Shown in pieces: positions 18,806-27,619 of a stretch of DNA of 64,000 nt. The notes beneath the pieces are model-generated. The model saw only the letters and a program-made list of their open reading frames with translations, searched no databases and was not told where the DNA came from. Source of the DNA: Blastocatellia bacterium. GTDB taxonomy: Bacteria; Acidobacteriota; Blastocatellia; Chloracidobacteriales; Chloracidobacteriaceae. Positions within the stretch are counted from its first letter, which is position 1. Each line of letters opens with the position of its first letter. The stretch spans positions 43,351 through 107,350 of the forward strand of contig JAIBAN010000014.1 of the NCBI GenBank assembly GCA_019695185.1, given 5' to 3'. The position numbers and the translations under genes were made by a program.

Positions 18806-20767
18806 TTATTGGGGTTGCTTTTCTTCGACTCTCGCCTGTTTTTCCTGCCACAATTTCTGCGCCTGTCTGGCCATTTCAAGAAATTCACCCCGCAGGCCCT
18901 GGGGGTCATATCCGCGACCGGCTTCGGCCAGTTTCAAAACTGTATCCAGGTTGGCCGAACCGGCTTGTTTTGACTCCCGCAGGAGCATGCCAAACTCGGC
19001 GACCGCAGCGGCAAATTTGAAATCAGCGGATGCAGATGCAAAGGTCTTGCCATTATCGGTGACGGGAATTTCCAAAAGCTGGCTTTTACGCTCAGAGGGT
19101 TGTTTGTACCGGAGCTTGAGAGTCAGCAGTTCCGGACTGACTTTGGCGTGTTTCGGGGACGATTCCTTTTGGTATTTCAGCTTGTCCACCTTGGGAAGTT
19201 CTATTTTGACACCTGCCGGAACCACTTCATACAGGGCGGTGACCCGGTGTCCGGCTCCAATGTCACCGGCGTCCTTGGCGTCGTCGTTGAAATCCTCTGC
19301 TGCCAGCATGCGGTTTTCATAGCCAATCAGGCGATAGGCCGTTACCTGTGCCGGATTGAATTCGATTTGAATTTTGACATCCTTGGCAATGGTCTGAAGC
19401 GTCCCGCTCATCTGCTCGACCAAAACCTTGCGGGCTTCCTTTAACCGGTCAATGTAGGCGTAATTGCCATTGCCCTTGTCAGCCAGTTTTTCCATGGTCG
19501 AATCCTTGTAATTGCCCATGCCAAAACCCAGCACCGTCAGAAACACACCGGTTTTGGCTTTCTTCTCAATTAACCGGGTCAAGGCACCCTGGTCGGTGAT
19601 GCCGACGTTGAAGTCACCATCCGTCGCCAGAATCACCCGGTTGATTCCCCCTTTGACAAAATGTTCCTGTGCCTGCTGGTAGGCCAGTTCAATTCCTTCC
19701 GCGCCATTGGTTGAGCCCCCCGGAGAAAGGTCCTCGATGGCTTTCAAAATCACTTCCTGCCTGTCACCGGTTGTGGGGGGAAGCACCAAACCCGAAGCCC
19801 CCGCATAGACGACAATCGAAACCCGGTCCCGGGCGTCCAACTGCTCAACCAGTAACCGGAGGGACTCCTTGACCAGCGGCAGCTTGTTTTCCTCGTCCAT
19901 TGAACCCGAAACATCCAGCAAAAACACCAGATTACTGGGCGGTCGTTTGGAAATTTGAATCTCCTTTCCCCGCAAACCGACCCGGACCAACCGGTGTTCA
20001 GTCTTCCAGGGACACTCGGCGACTTCGACACTGGCGGAAAAAGCCTCGTGGGGTTTGGGTTCGGGATAGTCGTAAGTGAAATAATTCATCATTTCCTCTA
20101 TCCGGACCGCATCCGCCGGGGGCAGTGTGTTGTTGCTTATAAATCGGCGCAGATTGCTGTAGGAAGCCGTATCCACATCAATCGAAAAGGTTGAAAGTGG
20201 GTTGACTTTGGCCGCCAGAAAGGGATTTTCCTCAATCCGGTCGTAACTTTCCGTATTCATCGGAGGGTTTGCGGCCTGCACCCGTGCCAACTGAGCGGAC
20301 TTGGTTTTTCGTTTTCGCGGTTTGCCTGCTATGAGCACCCCCGAACTGGCACGTTGGCCGATTACTATGGTCCGGTTTGAAACCGCTTCCCCCAAAACCT
20401 CCACAACATCGGTGGCACTGCCAGGGTACAGTTTGGATGTCTGTTGAAAGATTTGTCCAGGTTCGACTTTTACCCCTTCCATCACCAGTTTTTGAAACCC
20501 TGGCGCGTCAACCGCGATTTGGTAACTTCCGGGTGGAAGGTTGGGGAAAGTATAATTTCCATTTTGGTCGGTGGTGGCAGACCGCTGGACTCCGGTAGCC
20601 TCATTTTTTACCGTGACGGTGGCACCGGCAATCACAGCTCCGGTCGTATCCAGTATCTGCCCGGAGATAACGCCGGTTGCTGCCTGCATGTGAGCCAATG
20701 AATTGGTAAACAGGGTCGTTCCCAACAGGAACGCCAAAATTCCAAGCCAAGCAGTTTGTCTTTTCAT
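18806..20767 (-). CDS. YfbK-like von Willebrand factor A protein with N-terminal carboxypeptidase-regulatory domain
   Basis: 653 aa from the ATG at 20767 (GGAGG upstream); the frame to 20848 is rejected. Signal peptide to about 33, then a CarboxypepD_reg domain (VISGQILDTTGAVIAGATV to PGSYQIAVDAPGFQKLV). Next is the YfbK N-terminal region (NPLSTFSIDVDTASYSNLRRF, EEMMNYFTYDYPEP), a VWA domain with intact MIDAS (FLLDVSGSMDEE), and a DUF3520-like C-terminus. The carboxypeptidase-regulatory module resembles that of the TonB receptor. Probably exported, mediating metal-dependent adhesion or assembly; ligand unknown. Confidence 0.9.
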   Translation of the reverse strand: MKRQTAWLGILAFLLGTTLFTNSLAHMQAATGVISGQILDTTGAVIAGATVTVKNEATGVQRSATTDQNGNYTFPNLPPGSYQIAVDAPGFQKLVMEGVKVEPGQIFQQTSKLYPGSATDVVEVLGEAVSNRTIVIGQRASSGVLIAGKPRKRKTKSAQLARVQAANPPMNTESYDRIEENPFLAAKVNPLSTFSIDVDTASYSNLRRFISNNTLPPADAVRIEEMMNYFTYDYPEPKPHEAFSASVEVAECPWKTEHRLVRVGLRGKEIQISKRPPSNLVFLLDVSGSMDEENKLPLVKESLRLLVEQLDARDRVSIVVYAGASGLVLPPTTGDRQEVILKAIEDLSPGGSTNGAEGIELAYQQAQEHFVKGGINRVILATDGDFNVGITDQGALTRLIEKKAKTGVFLTVLGFGMGNYKDSTMEKLADKGNGNYAYIDRLKEARKVLVEQMSGTLQTIAKDVKIQIEFNPAQVTAYRLIGYENRMLAAEDFNDDAKDAGDIGAGHRVTALYEVVPAGVKIELPKVDKLKYQKESSPKHAKVSPELLTLKLRYKQPSERKSQLLEIPVTDNGKTFASASADFKFAAAVAEFGMLLRESKQAGSANLDTVLKLAEAGRGYDPQGLRGEFLEMARQAQKLWQEKQARVEEKQPQ

Positions 20768-20954
20768 CGGTTTTGTCCTCCGCCAATCTGGAGAACAAGC
20801 CCCGTGCCAATGCATTTGTGGAAGAATTTTATTCAGGTCTGGCAACAACTTAACAAAATTTCTGAGATTGTGGGTAATCAGTCAGAAATCCAATTTTTTG
20901 AAAAAACAGGCAGCGAAATTCAGAAATCTGGTTGAAAGGTGGAAAACCAAAGGT

Positions 20955-21494
20955 TCAGAGGGTGTTTTCAAAAATCAACGGTGAGGGTTGTCGCACATCG
21001 CCCCATTGCTCGCGCCGTTTGATTTCTTCCAACACCAGGAACAATCCATCGCCAGTCGGGTTTTCACTAAACATCGGAACCTGAATCAGATTGGCCGGAT
21101 TACGACTGGCGGTGGTGGGGTCATCATCCACCATCAAAATCCGGGAAATCGGGAAGGGAATCATGCGCAAATCCTTGATAGGAATCACTTCATGGGTGTC
21201 ATCGGAACCAGCCAAGTCGCAATGCATGCGGCTCCAGACAAACCGGAGTTTTTCCACCTGAAACAATCGCTCGGCTAAAGCATGGACATAATCAGCTTTT
21301 GCACTGGACCAAATGCCCACCTCAAAATGTTCCTGGCAATAGGCAATCAATTCCCGCGCTCCGGGCCGCACCCACACCCGAAAACAGGTTTCCTCCAGGT
21401 GAAATCGGAAATCCTCGGCGCTTGGGTAGAATGAGTGCGAAACCAGCCGGCGGGTGATGACCAGGGTTTCATCCAAATCAAAAACAATGAGCAT
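20955..21494 (-). CDS. HAD hydrolase of the NLI-interacting-factor/FCP1-like type
   Basis: 179 aa. The N-terminus MLIVFDLDETLV carries the catalytic DxDET motif of HAD phosphatases; VWVRPGARELI, VGIWSSAKADYV and RILMVDDDPTT match the FCP1/SCP-like subfamily. It is probably a cytoplasmic phosphatase, on protein or small molecule. It follows the sensor kinase by 60 bp on the same strand, which suggests but does not prove a signalling link. Confidence 0.82.
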   Translation of the reverse strand: MLIVFDLDETLVITRRLVSHSFYPSAEDFRFHLEETCFRVWVRPGARELIAYCQEHFEVGIWSSAKADYVHALAERLFQVEKLRFVWSRMHCDLAGSDDTHEVIPIKDLRMIPFPISRILMVDDDPTTASRNPANLIQVPMFSENPTGDGLFLVLEEIKRREQWGDVRQPSPLIFENTL

Positions 21495-21554
21495 GGTTTG
21501 ATATCATGTGTGGTTGGCCTGTCATCCCCGGAACTCTGGAACACCAGCCAACCG

Positions 21555-23360
21555 TCAGTGGTTTGGGGAGGATTCAAGAGGCTCCAGATTGGCTAGGGGC
21601 AAAACAAGGGAAAAAGCGGACCCGACCCCTTCCGAGCTTTGGACCTGAACATTGCCTCCATGGGCAGCCACGATTCTTTGGACAATAGCCAACCCCAAAC
21701 CGGTTCCCAATTGCCGGGAACGTTGCCGTGCCTGGTAATACGGATTGAATAAATAGGGCAGGTATTTGGCCGGAATGCCGGGGCCGTTGTCAATTACGCT
21801 GATTTTCAGAAACTGGCGGCCATGCTCAAGCTGCGTGCCTTCCACCAACCCGATTTCGACCCGAATTTTCCCTTGTTCCGAGGTGAATTTGATGGCATTG
21901 GTCAGAAGATTCTGGAGTGCCCGCGATATTTTGACCGGGTCCACTAAAATCTGAGGCAACCAGGAGTCTTTCAGACATCCCAGACTGATTTCTTTTTTGT
22001 GGGCGAGCAGTTCAACCTTTTCGAAGGCATCATCAACGATTTCCAACGGGTGGACCAGAAGCAGGTCAAGCTGCATGGCACCCGCCTCCGCTTTTGAAAA
22101 ATCAAGTATTTCGTTGACCAGGGTGATGATATTGTCCACGGTTTCCCGGCTGCGCGTAAAAAGTTCCCCCAAGTCCTCATCCAACAGGTCCAGGCTTTCG
22201 GCCTTGGCAGATAAAATCTCAAGAGAACCAATCACCACCGAAAGAGGCGACCGGATGTCATGCACCAGGACTGCCGTAAATTCTTCGCGCTGGCGGGCCA
22301 GTTCCTCCAGTTTCGACACATTTTCCTGAAGTTGCCGGTTTCGCTCCTGGACCACCCGATACAGGCGGGCGTGTTCCAGAGCAATTCCGGTCTGGGTGGC
22401 CAGGCTTTCCAGAAACGCAATTTCCTCATCGGTCCAATGTCGGACCTGGCCACACTGATGTAGTGCCAAGCCGAACAACCGTTCCTCTATTTCGTGATTG
22501 GTTCCCACGATAATTGGGACGGCTACAATTGATTTTAACCGAAGGGGTTCGGGCAATTGGTTCAGGGCCTCAAGGTCCGGCAAGGCACTCAGGTCCGGAA
22601 TCTGGCCCGATTGGCGTTTTTTCAGGACTTTCAAGGAAAACGGAGCCGCATCGGCTGCAAGGATAATTGAAGCCACCGAAGGGATACCGGAAGAAACAGC
22701 CTCGGTTCGGACCGAAATCTGCTGAGTGGGTTCATCCAACTGAAAAATGACCGCCCGACTGGCATCACAGACCTTGCGGACTTCTTCGACCGTAGCACTG
22801 AGAATGGCGTCAATATCGAGAGAACTGCGGATTTGCGCGGCGGCACGCCGCAAGAGCGCCTCCCGTTCGGCTTTTTCAGCCAACTGGCGCTTGAGTTCGT
22901 AGACGCGCATGGCGCTCCGGACCCGTGCCGTAAGCTCGCGGGGTTCGCAGGGTTTGACCAGGTAATCGTCCGCCCCGGATTCAAGGCCCGAAATTTTGTC
23001 GTTGAGTTCACCTTTGGCCGAAACCATGATGATCTGGCTATGGTCAAATTTCGGATTCTCTCGCAACAGGCGGCAAACTTCGGGACCATCCAACACCGGC
23101 ATCATCCAATCCAACAGGATGACCGCCGGCGAGACCTGTTCCGCAACTTCAAGTGCGGCTCCGCCATCCCCAGCCTGTTCAACCAGATAACCGGCTCTGG
23201 TCAAAACCCGGCGGGCAATCAGACGAAACCCTGCATCATCGTCAACAACCAGAACTTTGGGGGGGGTAGGGAGCACGAGGGGTTCCGGGTTCCGGGTTCC
23301 GGGTTCCGGGTTCCGGGTTCCGGGTTTTGAATCTTGCAAAGCAGGGTGCCAACCAATCAC
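21555..23360 (-). CDS. Receiver-GAF-histidine kinase sensor
   Basis: 601 aa. The receiver domain (about 33-150) has KVLVVDDDAGF, the phospho-acceptor in ILLDWMMPV and the Lys in YLVKPCEP. A GAF domain follows (about 180-340: RSSLDIDAILSATVEEVRK). A HisKA helix has VHDIRSPLSVV, and the HATPase has LQNLLTNAIKFT, DNGPGIP and GTGLGLAI. No membrane segment, so cytoplasmic. The N-terminal leader (about residues 12-27, PGTRNPE repeats) is translated from a heptamer array, so the GTG start at 23360 is uncertain; a GTG just after the array (LVLP) is the alternative. Downstream of purE. Confidence 0.88.
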   Translation of the reverse strand: MIGWHPALQDSKPGTRNPEPGTRNPEPLVLPTPPKVLVVDDDAGFRLIARRVLTRAGYLVEQAGDGGAALEVAEQVSPAVILLDWMMPVLDGPEVCRLLRENPKFDHSQIIMVSAKGELNDKISGLESGADDYLVKPCEPRELTARVRSAMRVYELKRQLAEKAEREALLRRAAAQIRSSLDIDAILSATVEEVRKVCDASRAVIFQLDEPTQQISVRTEAVSSGIPSVASIILAADAAPFSLKVLKKRQSGQIPDLSALPDLEALNQLPEPLRLKSIVAVPIIVGTNHEIEERLFGLALHQCGQVRHWTDEEIAFLESLATQTGIALEHARLYRVVQERNRQLQENVSKLEELARQREEFTAVLVHDIRSPLSVVIGSLEILSAKAESLDLLDEDLGELFTRSRETVDNIITLVNEILDFSKAEAGAMQLDLLLVHPLEIVDDAFEKVELLAHKKEISLGCLKDSWLPQILVDPVKISRALQNLLTNAIKFTSEQGKIRVEIGLVEGTQLEHGRQFLKISVIDNGPGIPAKYLPYLFNPYYQARQRSRQLGTGLGLAIVQRIVAAHGGNVQVQSSEGVGSAFSLVLPLANLEPLESSPNH

Positions 23361-23420
23361 TTGGTCGGCCTTGCCTCAAAGACCTGAAACCCGGAGCCGG
23401 AACCCGGCACCTGGAACCCT
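23280..23420. repeat. Paired heptamer array, word GGGTTCC
   Basis: About 6.5 copies of the GGGTTCC word at 23280-23327 face a degenerate inverse (CCGGAACCCGG-type words) at 23386-23420. The left arm lies in the apparent N-terminal coding region of the sensor kinase; the right arm abuts the TAG stop of purE. Confidence 0.85.
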
Positions 23421-23919
23421 ATAAATTGATTGAATGGTTTTTGTTGCGCGACACTTCAGCCATCTTGGCCTTAAAGTCAAGAATTTCCTGCTGGAGGTCT
23501 TTGTTGTTGATGGCAACAATCTGGGCAGCCAGAATCCCTGCGTTTTTGGCTCCGCCGATAGCCACAGTGGCAACCGGTACCCCAGTCGGCATCTGGACAA
23601 TTGAGAGCAGCGAATCCAATCCATTCAATGATTTACTGAGAATCGGAACACCAATGACCGGCAACGGGGTGAGTGATGCCACCATGCCCGGCAAATGGGC
23701 CGCCCCACCGGCTCCGGCAATAATCACCCGCAACCCGCGCATGTGGGCGGTTTCGGCATACATAAACATGTCGCGCGGGGTGCGGTGCGCTGAAACAATG
23801 CGCAACTCGTAACTGATGCCAAATTCCTGTAACACCGTCACAACATCTTTCATGGTGGGCAGGTCGGAATCACTGCCCATAATCACTCCAACTAAAGGAA
23901 ATGACTCTTTCGGTTCCAT
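23419..23919 (-). CDS. purE: N5-carboxyaminoimidazole ribonucleotide mutase
   Basis: 166 aa from the ATG at 23919 (GGGAG upstream). Segments [34 protein letters not shown] and IGVP are diagnostic of class I PurE. It converts N5-CAIR to CAIR in purine synthesis, directly after PurK. It lies 133 bp downstream of purK on the same strand, the reverse of the usual purE-purK order. The TAG stop abuts a repeat array. Confidence 0.95.
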   Translation of the reverse strand: MEPKESFPLVGVIMGSDSDLPTMKDVVTVLQEFGISYELRIVSAHRTPRDMFMYAETAHMRGLRVIIAGAGGAAHLPGMVASLTPLPVIGVPILSKSLNGLDSLLSIVQMPTGVPVATVAIGGAKNAGILAAQIVAINNKDLQQEILDFKAKMAEVSRNKNHSINL

Positions 23920-24052
23920 AGGCGCTCCCTCTTTCGGTGAATGGTTCAAAGGACTTGCAAGGACTGCGGATGGGTACCACGGGTTCCATCGCTGGCCTGT
24001 CAGGTGCGCCCTGAACCACAGGGCGGTGTTTCCCGCCTTTTTTTACCTTCCT

Positions 24053-25186
24053 TCAAATCGAAATCAGCCGGGCAGCCCGCAGGGCGACTTCACGGGCTTC
24101 GGCAACACTGTTTCCCACGGCGGTGACATGGCCCATTTTGCGTCCCGGACGGGACCGCTTTTTGCCATAAATATGAATATTGGCACCAGGTACGGTCAAA
24201 GCATCCTGTAACCCTTTGGGTTGTGCAGGTCCGTCGGTGGAGCCTAAAATATTGACCATGACCGCAGCCGGTGCAACCAAATCGGAACAACCCAGGGGCA
24301 ATCCCAAAATGGCCCGGACATGGTTTTCGAATTGCGAAGTGTAGCATCCTTCTATCGAAAAATGACCGGAATTATGTGGACGCGGGGCAATTTCGTTAAT
24401 CAGCAAATCACCGTCGGTCAACAGGAACATTTCAATGCCAAAAATTCCCACTCCGTCGAGACTGGTCATAATCCGGCGACCCAGTTCGGCGGCCCGTTTG
24501 TTTGAGACCGCAGAAATGGCAGCCGGGGCCAGGACGGTATGGCACATGTGGGCATGTTGAATGGTTTCCACCACCGGATAGGCCATCTCCTCACCGTTTT
24601 TCGAACGGGCCACCATGATGGCCAGTTCCTTGGTGAAAGGCACAAATTCCTCGACCATCAAGGGGCTGTCGCGCCGAGTGAGTTTGCGAAAGGCTGGCCC
24701 GATGTCCTCAATCGTACGGAGCAGTTCATTGCCATAGCCGTCATACCCATTGCGCCGGGCTTTGAGCATAAGAGGCCAGCCAAACTGTTCGGCACATTCC
24801 AGCACTTCGGCTTCGGAATCAACGGCGGCAAACCGGGGAACCGGCAGTCCGGCCCGCTTGAGAGCGGTTTTCTGCAGGAACTTGTCCTGAATGGTCGCCA
24901 GGGTTTTGGAAGACGGGTAAACCGGTACGCCCAGTCCTTCGAGATAACTTAAATTCTCGGCGTCAACAAATTCGTTTTCCAAGGTGACAACCTGGACTTC
25001 TTTGGCAAATTCATCCAGTAAATGCCGGTCTGACCAGTCACCAATCCAGGTGTGTGAAGTCAGATGTGTGGCAGGGCTTTCAGGTTCACGTTCAACAATG
25101 CCAATTTGCAAACCAAGTCGAAAGGCGGCATAGGCTGTCATGCGTGCCAATTGCCCGCCGCCCAGGATTCCAATTCGTGTCGTCAT
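24053..25186 (-). CDS. purK: N5-carboxyaminoimidazole ribonucleotide synthase
   Basis: 377 aa ATP-grasp enzyme. The N-terminus RIGILGGGQLARM is the family signature. The ATP-grasp core has PLMLKARRNGYDGYGN, and VNEIAPRPHNSGHFSIEG is the PurK metal/ATP site (INEIAPRPHNSGH). It converts AIR, bicarbonate and ATP to N5-CAIR. It heads the apparent run purK-purE-sensor kinase-HAD. A nested stem-loop lies 44-75 nt upstream of the start. Confidence 0.95.
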   Translation of the reverse strand: MTTRIGILGGGQLARMTAYAAFRLGLQIGIVEREPESPATHLTSHTWIGDWSDRHLLDEFAKEVQVVTLENEFVDAENLSYLEGLGVPVYPSSKTLATIQDKFLQKTALKRAGLPVPRFAAVDSEAEVLECAEQFGWPLMLKARRNGYDGYGNELLRTIEDIGPAFRKLTRRDSPLMVEEFVPFTKELAIMVARSKNGEEMAYPVVETIQHAHMCHTVLAPAAISAVSNKRAAELGRRIMTSLDGVGIFGIEMFLLTDGDLLINEIAPRPHNSGHFSIEGCYTSQFENHVRAILGLPLGCSDLVAPAAVMVNILGSTDGPAQPKGLQDALTVPGANIHIYGKKRSRPGRKMGHVTAVGNSVAEAREVALRAARLISI

Positions 25187-25462
25187 GATGAAAGTTTTGG
25201 TATTCGAAAGAAAATCAGGTGTTGTTTATTTCACCATTGGGGTATAGGCCCCACAGGTGAATGGTGCACCCAACCGGGAAGCCCCAACCGGAAATCCTCG
25301 AACACGCTGCATTCCATTTTCTGAAAGATTGCAAGAATAGCGCAAGATATGAAATATATAGCAACCCTCGTCCATCCGTGAATGGTAAATGGTCAATGGT
25401 GGGTTAAACCCCAAATCTTGATTGATTACCGTTGCGCCGGGCTGGCTTTCCGAGGGCAATCA

Positions 25463-25553
25463 GTGACAGATGACAGATGACAGGAAAAGAAAAAGAGGGG
25501 AAGCACCCTGATATTTTCACACCCGTCGCCCACCACTTGTCACTTGTCACTTC
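25463..25553. repeat. Paired array, words GATGACA and TTGTCAC
   Basis: GTGACAGATGACAGATGACAG at 25463 reduces to three copies of a TGACAGA word. Two to three TTGTCAC words at 25537-25553 are the approximate inverse. The spacer is about 55 bp. The right arm supplies a TTGTCA usable as a -35 box. Confidence 0.7.
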
Positions 25554-25564
25554 GTTAGTACAAT
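25537..25564 (+). promoter_or_regulatory. Candidate sigma70-type promoter for the FKBP gene
   Basis: TTGTCA (25537-25542), 16 nt, TACAAT (25559-25564). The -35 box belongs to the repeat array. A very similar arrangement, with the shared word CGTTAGT before the -10, is at 44080-44107. Confidence 0.45.
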
Positions 25565-25717
25565 CGGCATGGTCACCAAAAGTCAACATGCGCCCTTCTT
25601 TTTTTCTGCTTCAGTATCGGTTTCACCCTGAAATTCGGTGGCTTGCAGGAAGGTCCATACCATCCCAGTGGTGGCCTGTTCTTATATTCTTGTGAAAATT
25701 TTTTGTGAGGAGCTTGT

Positions 25718-26389
25718 ATGCCAACCAGTCGCCATCGTCACTCAACCAGAAAAAAACACAGTGCGGCCCGGGCCATTAAACAATCGCCCTTTGCGGAACG
25801 GCAGGCCGAATTACGCGCCGAGGCCGAATCGGTCACGAGTCAAACGGGTGAAACCATAACCAGTTCCAGTAGCGGCCCGAATTGGCTGGTGCTGGGTGTG
25901 GTGGCCTTTGTGCTGGTCGCCGCCGTTCTGTTTTACACCCGCAGCAATTCCAGTTCGCCTCAGCCGGCTCCGGCGGCGGCCACCACGAACCAAACGACTC
26001 CCCCCCCTCCGGCCAACCCTGAAGTCAAAACCGCCAACCCAACTCCAACTCCGACCACTCCGGCGGCTGGCCTCAAAGTCGAAGATGTCAAGGTGGGAAC
26101 CGGGACCGAAGCCACCACAGGGAAAAGCGTTACGGTTCACTACACTGGCACCCTGACCGACGGCACCAAATTTGACAGCTCATTGGATTCGAAACAGCCT
26201 TTGACCTTTACCCTCGGCACCAACGGCATTATTCAAGGTTGGAATCAGGGAATCCTGGGCATGAAAGTTGGCGGCAAACGGAAACTTGTGATTCCGCCTG
26301 ACCTGGCTTATGGAGCCCAAGGCCGGGGCCCCAAGATTCCCCCCCATGCCACGCTGAACTTTGATATCGAATTGCTGGATGTCAAATAA
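25718..26389 (+). CDS. Membrane-anchored FKBP-type peptidyl-prolyl isomerase
   Basis: 223 aa; AGGAG 6 nt before the ATG. The basic N-terminus (RHRHSTRKKHS) is cytoplasmic. One transmembrane helix (about 54-74, WLVLGVVAFVLVAAVLFY) and a Pro/Thr/Ala linker follow, then an FKBP domain from about 116. Its active-site segments are VTVHYTGTLTDGTKFDSS, GIIQGWNQGILGMKVGGKRKL and IPPDLAYG. The isomerase domain therefore faces the periplasm and probably assists folding of exported proteins. The domain is complete. A six-copy heptamer array follows. Confidence 0.93.
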   Translation: MPTSRHRHSTRKKHSAARAIKQSPFAERQAELRAEAESVTSQTGETITSSSSGPNWLVLGVVAFVLVAAVLFYTRSNSSSPQPAPAAATTNQTTPPPPANPEVKTANPTPTPTTPAAGLKVEDVKVGTGTEATTGKSVTVHYTGTLTDGTKFDSSLDSKQPLTFTLGTNGIIQGWNQGILGMKVGGKRKLVIPPDLAYGAQGRGPKIPPHATLNFDIELLDVK

Positions 26390-26400
26390 ACTCATGTGCG

Positions 26401-26535
26401 ATTTGCCATTTGCCATTTGCCATTTGCCATTTGCCATTTGCAAAAGCTGTTGACTGGTGATTGTGTTTGGTCAACCTAAACAGTCTGGAAACAGGCGGGA
26501 ACAACTCAGTTTGCTTTCAAATGGCAAATGGCAAT
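26401..26535. repeat. Paired heptamer array, word ATTTGCC
   Basis: Six copies of ATTTGCC at 26401-26442 face CAAATGGCAAATGGCAATT at 26518-26535 across about 75 bp. It sits between the FKBP gene and the next start. The inverse word recurs at 36991-37020. Confidence 0.85.
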
Positions 26536-26568
26536 TCGTAAATCGAAAATGCACTGAAAGAGGTCCCC

Positions 26569-27366
26569 ATGGAACGTCAGCACATTGCCAAAAACGAACT
26601 GGTCGCCTGGGTCGGAGACAACATTCAGACCGTTTTGCTGGGACTGGTGGGCGGTTTGTATCCCCCGCCTTCACCCACGACGCTTTCCTTTCGGGTACCG
26701 AAATTTCGCGTTGTCGGACGCAATATTAATTTGGGTGGCGATTGGGGCACCATTGACCTCCTGGTTCTCGACCAGCGGAACACATCCTTTGTGGTCCAGG
26801 TCTGCCAGGACACCGTCACAGCCCCCGATGTGTTGCAGGGAATCAGATTGAGCGGTCTGTTACGGCATTTCCTGACCGAAACCTTGCATTCCCATTTGAA
26901 GCAATTCCAACAAAATATCCCGGAAGAAAAAACCAATTTGGCCCAGATTATCGAAAGTTTCGAAGAAGTGATGAAGGACCGGTGGCAGGCCACCTCTGTC
27001 TTTCCGGTTTTGCTGGGCCAAAAAATTGACCCCGAAGCCCTGACCCTGGTCAGCAGCCTGAATACCTTTGCTGTGCCCCACCAATCGGTTGCCAAAACAG
27101 CCAGCCTGATTTTTATGGCAACCTGGGCACCATCCAGTCTGACGGCTGGTGGCACCACCCCGGAAGCTGAACCACTTGACCTGGAAATCTCTCATCCTAC
27201 AGATGAACTGGCATCTGCCCTGAAACTTCCCCAGATTCCGGCCAGCGATTCCATCCGCACCTATGCCTCCGCCACCTGCGGTAAGCTGATTTCTGACTTT
27301 ATTGATTACGAGCAGCAGAAACGAGCCCATAAAAGCGGAATGTTTCGCACCGTAAAAGACAAGTAA
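26569..27366 (+). CDS. Hypothetical protein, possibly a degenerate nuclease-like fold
   Basis: 265 aa; AGAGG before the ATG. No signal or membrane segment. The stretch WGTIDLLVLDQRNTSFVVQV (about residues 61-80) has the spacing of the PD-(D/E)xK core (Asp, then a strand), but the usual ExK is QVC, so catalysis is doubtful. A helical middle follows (SHLKQFQQNIPEEKTNLAQIIE). The C-terminus is ASATCGKLISDFIDYEQQK. Family not recognised; the nuclease-fold reading is inference only. Flanked on both sides by arrays. Confidence 0.6.
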   Translation: MERQHIAKNELVAWVGDNIQTVLLGLVGGLYPPPSPTTLSFRVPKFRVVGRNINLGGDWGTIDLLVLDQRNTSFVVQVCQDTVTAPDVLQGIRLSGLLRHFLTETLHSHLKQFQQNIPEEKTNLAQIIESFEEVMKDRWQATSVFPVLLGQKIDPEALTLVSSLNTFAVPHQSVAKTASLIFMATWAPSSLTAGGTTPEAEPLDLEISHPTDELASALKLPQIPASDSIRTYASATCGKLISDFIDYEQQKRAHKSGMFRTVKDK

Positions 27367-27494
27367 GTCCTGGGAGTCCTGCGAGTCTTGGGAGTCTTGG
27401 GAGTCTTGGGAGTCGCAAGATCCCTTTGGCACCCTGGCACCCTGACACCCTGGCAGGTTTTGGACTCTCAGGACTCTCAAGACTCCCAAGACTG
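27366..27494. repeat. Paired nonamer array enclosing an octamer array
   Basis: The outer arms use GGGAGTCTT (27366-27414) and its inverse AAGACTCCC-type words (27461-27494). Between them at 27426-27456 lie four copies of an octamer GGCACCCT. The outer word recurs at 45121-45283. Confidence 0.85.
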
Positions 27495-27619
27495 AAAATC
27501 CTGCTTGTTCCCGTGAATTTCTTCCTGTAGACTCTGCCTGGAAAAATCCAGCCTTAAAACTGCACCTAACACATCCATTTTGCCCGGCAGGGTCGAATGC
27601 TTTGGAACAAGGAGGGCTT

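Larger units (their letters stand above)
25187..25717. other. 530-bp divergent intergenic region with hairpin, arrays and promoter
   Basis: From left to right: a nested hairpin at 25230-25261 (TTCACC/GGTGAA outer, GGGG/CCCC inner) in the purK leader; a single-sided array of AATGGTA-type words at 25381-25401; a paired TGACAGA/TTGTCAC array at 25463-25553; and a candidate promoter toward the FKBP gene. No gene is evident. Confidence 0.55.
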
